This document shows positions 5,810 to 7,377 of a stretch of DNA of 7,377 nt, piece after piece. The stretch lies in contig JAUWYM010000037.1 in NCBI GenBank assembly GCA_030615845.1, positions 1 through 7,377 of the forward strand, given 5' to 3'. The position numbers and the translations under genes were made by a program. Source of the DNA: Thermoplasmatota archaeon. GTDB lineage: Archaea > Thermoplasmatota > E2 > DHVEG-1. Position 1 is the first letter of the stretch. The number at the start of each line of letters is the position of its first letter. The notes beneath the pieces are model-generated. The model was given only the letters and a program-made list of their open reading frames with translations. It had not been told where the DNA came from and searched no databases.

Positions 5810-7159
5810 ATGGATAATCATGTTTGTCCTATCGATTTTCGATATGGAAGAGAAGAGATTAAAGAAGTATTCAGTGAAAAAAACAAGCTTCAGTATCTTT
5901 TAGATGTAGAGGCAGCGCTTGCTCGGGCACATGCAAACGTTGGCAATATTTCTAAAAAGGATGCTGATGAGATTTCTAAAAAAGCTTCTGTAAAATTTGT
6001 AATGGTTGAACGGGTAAAAGAAATTGAAAATGAAACTAGACATGATATTATGGCGGTAACCAGGGTGCTTGCTGAAGTGTGTGATGGCGATGCCGGTAAA
6101 TATGTCCATCTTGGTGCAACTAGTTATGACATTGTTGATACAGCTAATGCCTTGCAGTTTTCTAAAGCATCTGATATCATTTCAAAGGATCTTAAGGAAC
6201 TAAGAAAAACTCTGGTTGGTCTTGTAAGGAAGCATAAGAATACCATTATGTCTGGGAGAACCCATGGGCAGTATTCTATTCCTATCACGTTTGGCCTTAA
6301 GATGGCAGTGTATGCGCTGGAGGTTGATCGGCATCTTGAACGTATGCATGAATGTAAATCAAGGGTTCTTGTCGGGAAAATGTCTGGCGCTGTTGGTACT
6401 GGTGCTGCAATGGGTAAACATGCACTAAAGATTCAGGAGCTTGTAATGAAGGATCTTAAACTAGGGGTTGAAGAAGGGGCGACTCAAATCGTTGGCAGGG
6501 ATCGATACATTGAGCTGTTGTCAAATCTTTCAAATATTGCAACGAGCATGGAAAAGTTTGCAACAGAAATCAGAAATCTCCAACGAAGTGAAATAGGAGA
6601 GGCGGCGGAGGCGTTTGAATCGAAAAAACAGGTGGGTTCTTCAACAATGCCACATAAGAGAAACCCTATTGTTTGTGAACAAATAAGTGGACTTGCTCGG
6701 GTTGTTCGCAGCAACATTATCCCTGCATATGAAAACGCGATTCAGTGGCATGAGAGAGATCTTGCAAATTCTTCTTCTGAACGTTTTATTTTACCACATG
6801 CATTGATTCTTACAGATTGGATTATCTATCAAATGAATAACGTCTTCAAAAATCTAAAGGTGTCCCCTGAAAAGATGCTTGAAAACCTTGAGAAATCACA
6901 AGGTCTTCCCATGGCTGAAGCTGTGATGACAAAACTTGTCGAAAAGGGAATGGGTCGTGGAGAGGCACATGAACTTATGCGTACTTGTTCTCAAAAAGCC
7001 ATTACTAAGGAGGAGGATTTATTAGCTGTACTAACAAACGATACAGCTGTGTCAAAATATCTTAACAAAAAAGAGTTGGTAGATACACTTAATCCAAGAA
7101 ATTATCTCGGAGTTTCTGACAAAATCGTAGATAATATTGTAAAGAAGCTTTCAAGATAA
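5810..7159 (+). CDS. purB: Adenylosuccinate lyase
   Basis: A full-length 449-residue adenylosuccinate lyase of the fumarase/aspartase superfamily. It releases fumarate from SAICAR and from adenylosuccinate, so it serves both IMP synthesis and the step to AMP. CPIDFRYGREEI (6-17) is the purB N-terminus. Catalytic-site motifs are ETRHDIMAV with His78, HLGATSYD with His100, GRTHGQ with His152, and the signature loop GSSTMPHKRNP (276-286) with Ser277/Ser278 and Lys283, followed by Glu290. These align in order with His68, His89, His141, Lys268 and Glu275 of the Bacillus subtilis enzyme. An in-frame GTG at 5750 would add 20 residues and overlap the upstream gene, but MDNHVCPIDFRYG at 5810 is the family-like start. 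tyrS begins 14 nt downstream, so the two are probably one operon. Confidence 0.96.
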   Translation: MDNHVCPIDFRYGREEIKEVFSEKNKLQYLLDVEAALARAHANVGNISKKDADEISKKASVKFVMVERVKEIENETRHDIMAVTRVLAEVCDGDAGKYVHLGATSYDIVDTANALQFSKASDIISKDLKELRKTLVGLVRKHKNTIMSGRTHGQYSIPITFGLKMAVYALEVDRHLERMHECKSRVLVGKMSGAVGTGAAMGKHALKIQELVMKDLKLGVEEGATQIVGRDRYIELLSNLSNIATSMEKFATEIRNLQRSEIGEAAEAFESKKQVGSSTMPHKRNPIVCEQISGLARVVRSNIIPAYENAIQWHERDLANSSSERFILPHALILTDWIIYQMNNVFKNLKVSPEKMLENLEKSQGLPMAEAVMTKLVEKGMGRGEAHELMRTCSQKAITKEEDLLAVLTNDTAVSKYLNKKELVDTLNPRNYLGVSDKIVDNIVKKLSR

Positions 7160-7161
7160 AT

Positions 7162-7166
7162 GGTGG
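7162..7166 (+). promoter_or_regulatory. Shine-Dalgarno site of tyrS
   Basis: GGTGG, complementary to the archaeal 16S rRNA 3' end, lies seven bases before the ATG at 7174. It decides that start over the ATG at 7160, which runs into a stop after 11 codons. It is the clearest Shine-Dalgarno in the window and fits an internal operon gene. Confidence 0.65.
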
Positions 7167-7173
7167 AAAGAGA

Positions 7174-7377
7174 ATGGATAAACTATCAAAAATAACTGCA
7201 AATACTGAAGAGATTATAACAATTGAAGAACTGAAGACTGTTTTAAAAAAAGAAAAGCCGAAGGCATATATCGGGTTTGAACCTTCTGGTACGGTTCATC
7301 TTGGCTGGAAGATTTGCACCAATAAGATCAGGGATTTTCTTGATTGTGGTTTTGATTTTACCGTGCTTCTTGCTGAT
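7174..7377 (+). CDS. tyrS: Tyrosyl-tRNA synthetase, archaeal type (5' part only)
   Basis: The first 68 codons of a tyrosyl-tRNA synthetase, cut by the window end; archaeal TyrRS is normally about 310-370 residues. The N-terminal NTEEIITIEELKTVL (10-24) and AYIGFEPSGTVHLGW (31-45) are the start of the class I catalytic domain. Tyr32 and Gly34 line the tyrosine pocket in relatives, and His42-Leu43-Gly44 form the first part of the ATP-binding HIGH motif. The last position of that motif is Trp45 rather than His, a variant I recall from other archaeal TyrRS, so it is not alarming. KIRDFLDCGFDFTVLLAD continues the Rossmann fold. It charges tRNA-Tyr in the cytoplasm. It follows purB after 14 nt. TrpRS is a related family, but the EPSG and LLAD context favours TyrRS. 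Confidence 0.9.
   Translation, partial: MDKLSKITANTEEIITIEELKTVLKKEKPKAYIGFEPSGTVHLGWKICTNKIRDFLDCGFDFTVLLAD

Noticed and set aside
7297..7311. Altered HIGH motif (HLGW) as a sign of a defective TyrRS
   Set aside because: A tryptophan at the last HIGH position is, as I recall, found in other archaeal TyrRS enzymes, so this is probably normal variation.
1..7377. CRISPR arrays, tRNA/rRNA genes, IS elements, prophage or toxin-antitoxin genes
   Set aside because: No spaced repeat series, cloverleaf-like conserved blocks, transposase motifs or inverted-repeat termini were seen on either strand.

Overview
The window looks like chromosomal DNA from an AT-rich euryarchaeon, most likely in the Thermoplasmatota. 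Several things point to Archaea: TATA/BRE-type promoters about 25 nt upstream of starts (some implying leaderless mRNAs), a NucS/EndoMS mismatch endonuclease with a C-terminal PCNA-binding motif, a DUF123 GIY-YIG protein, and an archaeal-type TyrRS N-terminus. The secreted gingipain-like (C25) peptidase and its signal peptide style resemble sediment Thermoplasmata such as the MBG-D/Thermoprofundales group. That lineage call is an inference from memory, not a search result.

Layout. (1) Positions 76-843 (+): a COG0731-type radical SAM protein. (2) Positions 860-2298 (-): a compact three-gene operon transcribed as DUF123 GIY-YIG protein, then cutA, then a short ThiI-like PP-loop protein; cutA and the ThiI-like gene overlap by ATGA. 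(3) Positions 2502-4406 (+): a secreted C25 cysteine peptidase with its own TATA box, ending in a pyrimidine/T-rich tract. (4) Positions 4440-5201 (-): nucS/endoMS, convergent with the peptidase. (5) Positions 5398-7377 (+): a small protein matching the N-terminal extension domain of bacterial-type dihydropteroate synthases but standing alone, then purB, then the first 68 codons of tyrS, which runs off the window end.

Most of this is housekeeping: RNA modification or sulfur transfer, metal tolerance, mismatch repair, purine synthesis and aminoacylation. The peptidase is the one outward-facing gene and suggests use of external protein. I see no phage, IS element, CRISPR array, toxin-antitoxin pair or defence island, and no clearly new multi-gene system. 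The points most worth a second look are the stand-alone DHPS N-terminal domain, the ThiI catalytic domain without its tRNA-binding half, the C25 peptidase without a C-terminal anchor, and a 16-bp direct repeat in the promoter region between the DUF123 operon and the peptidase. There are no gene-free stretches longer than 300 bases; the largest gaps (about 200 nt, at 2299-2501 and 5202-5397) hold divergent promoters.
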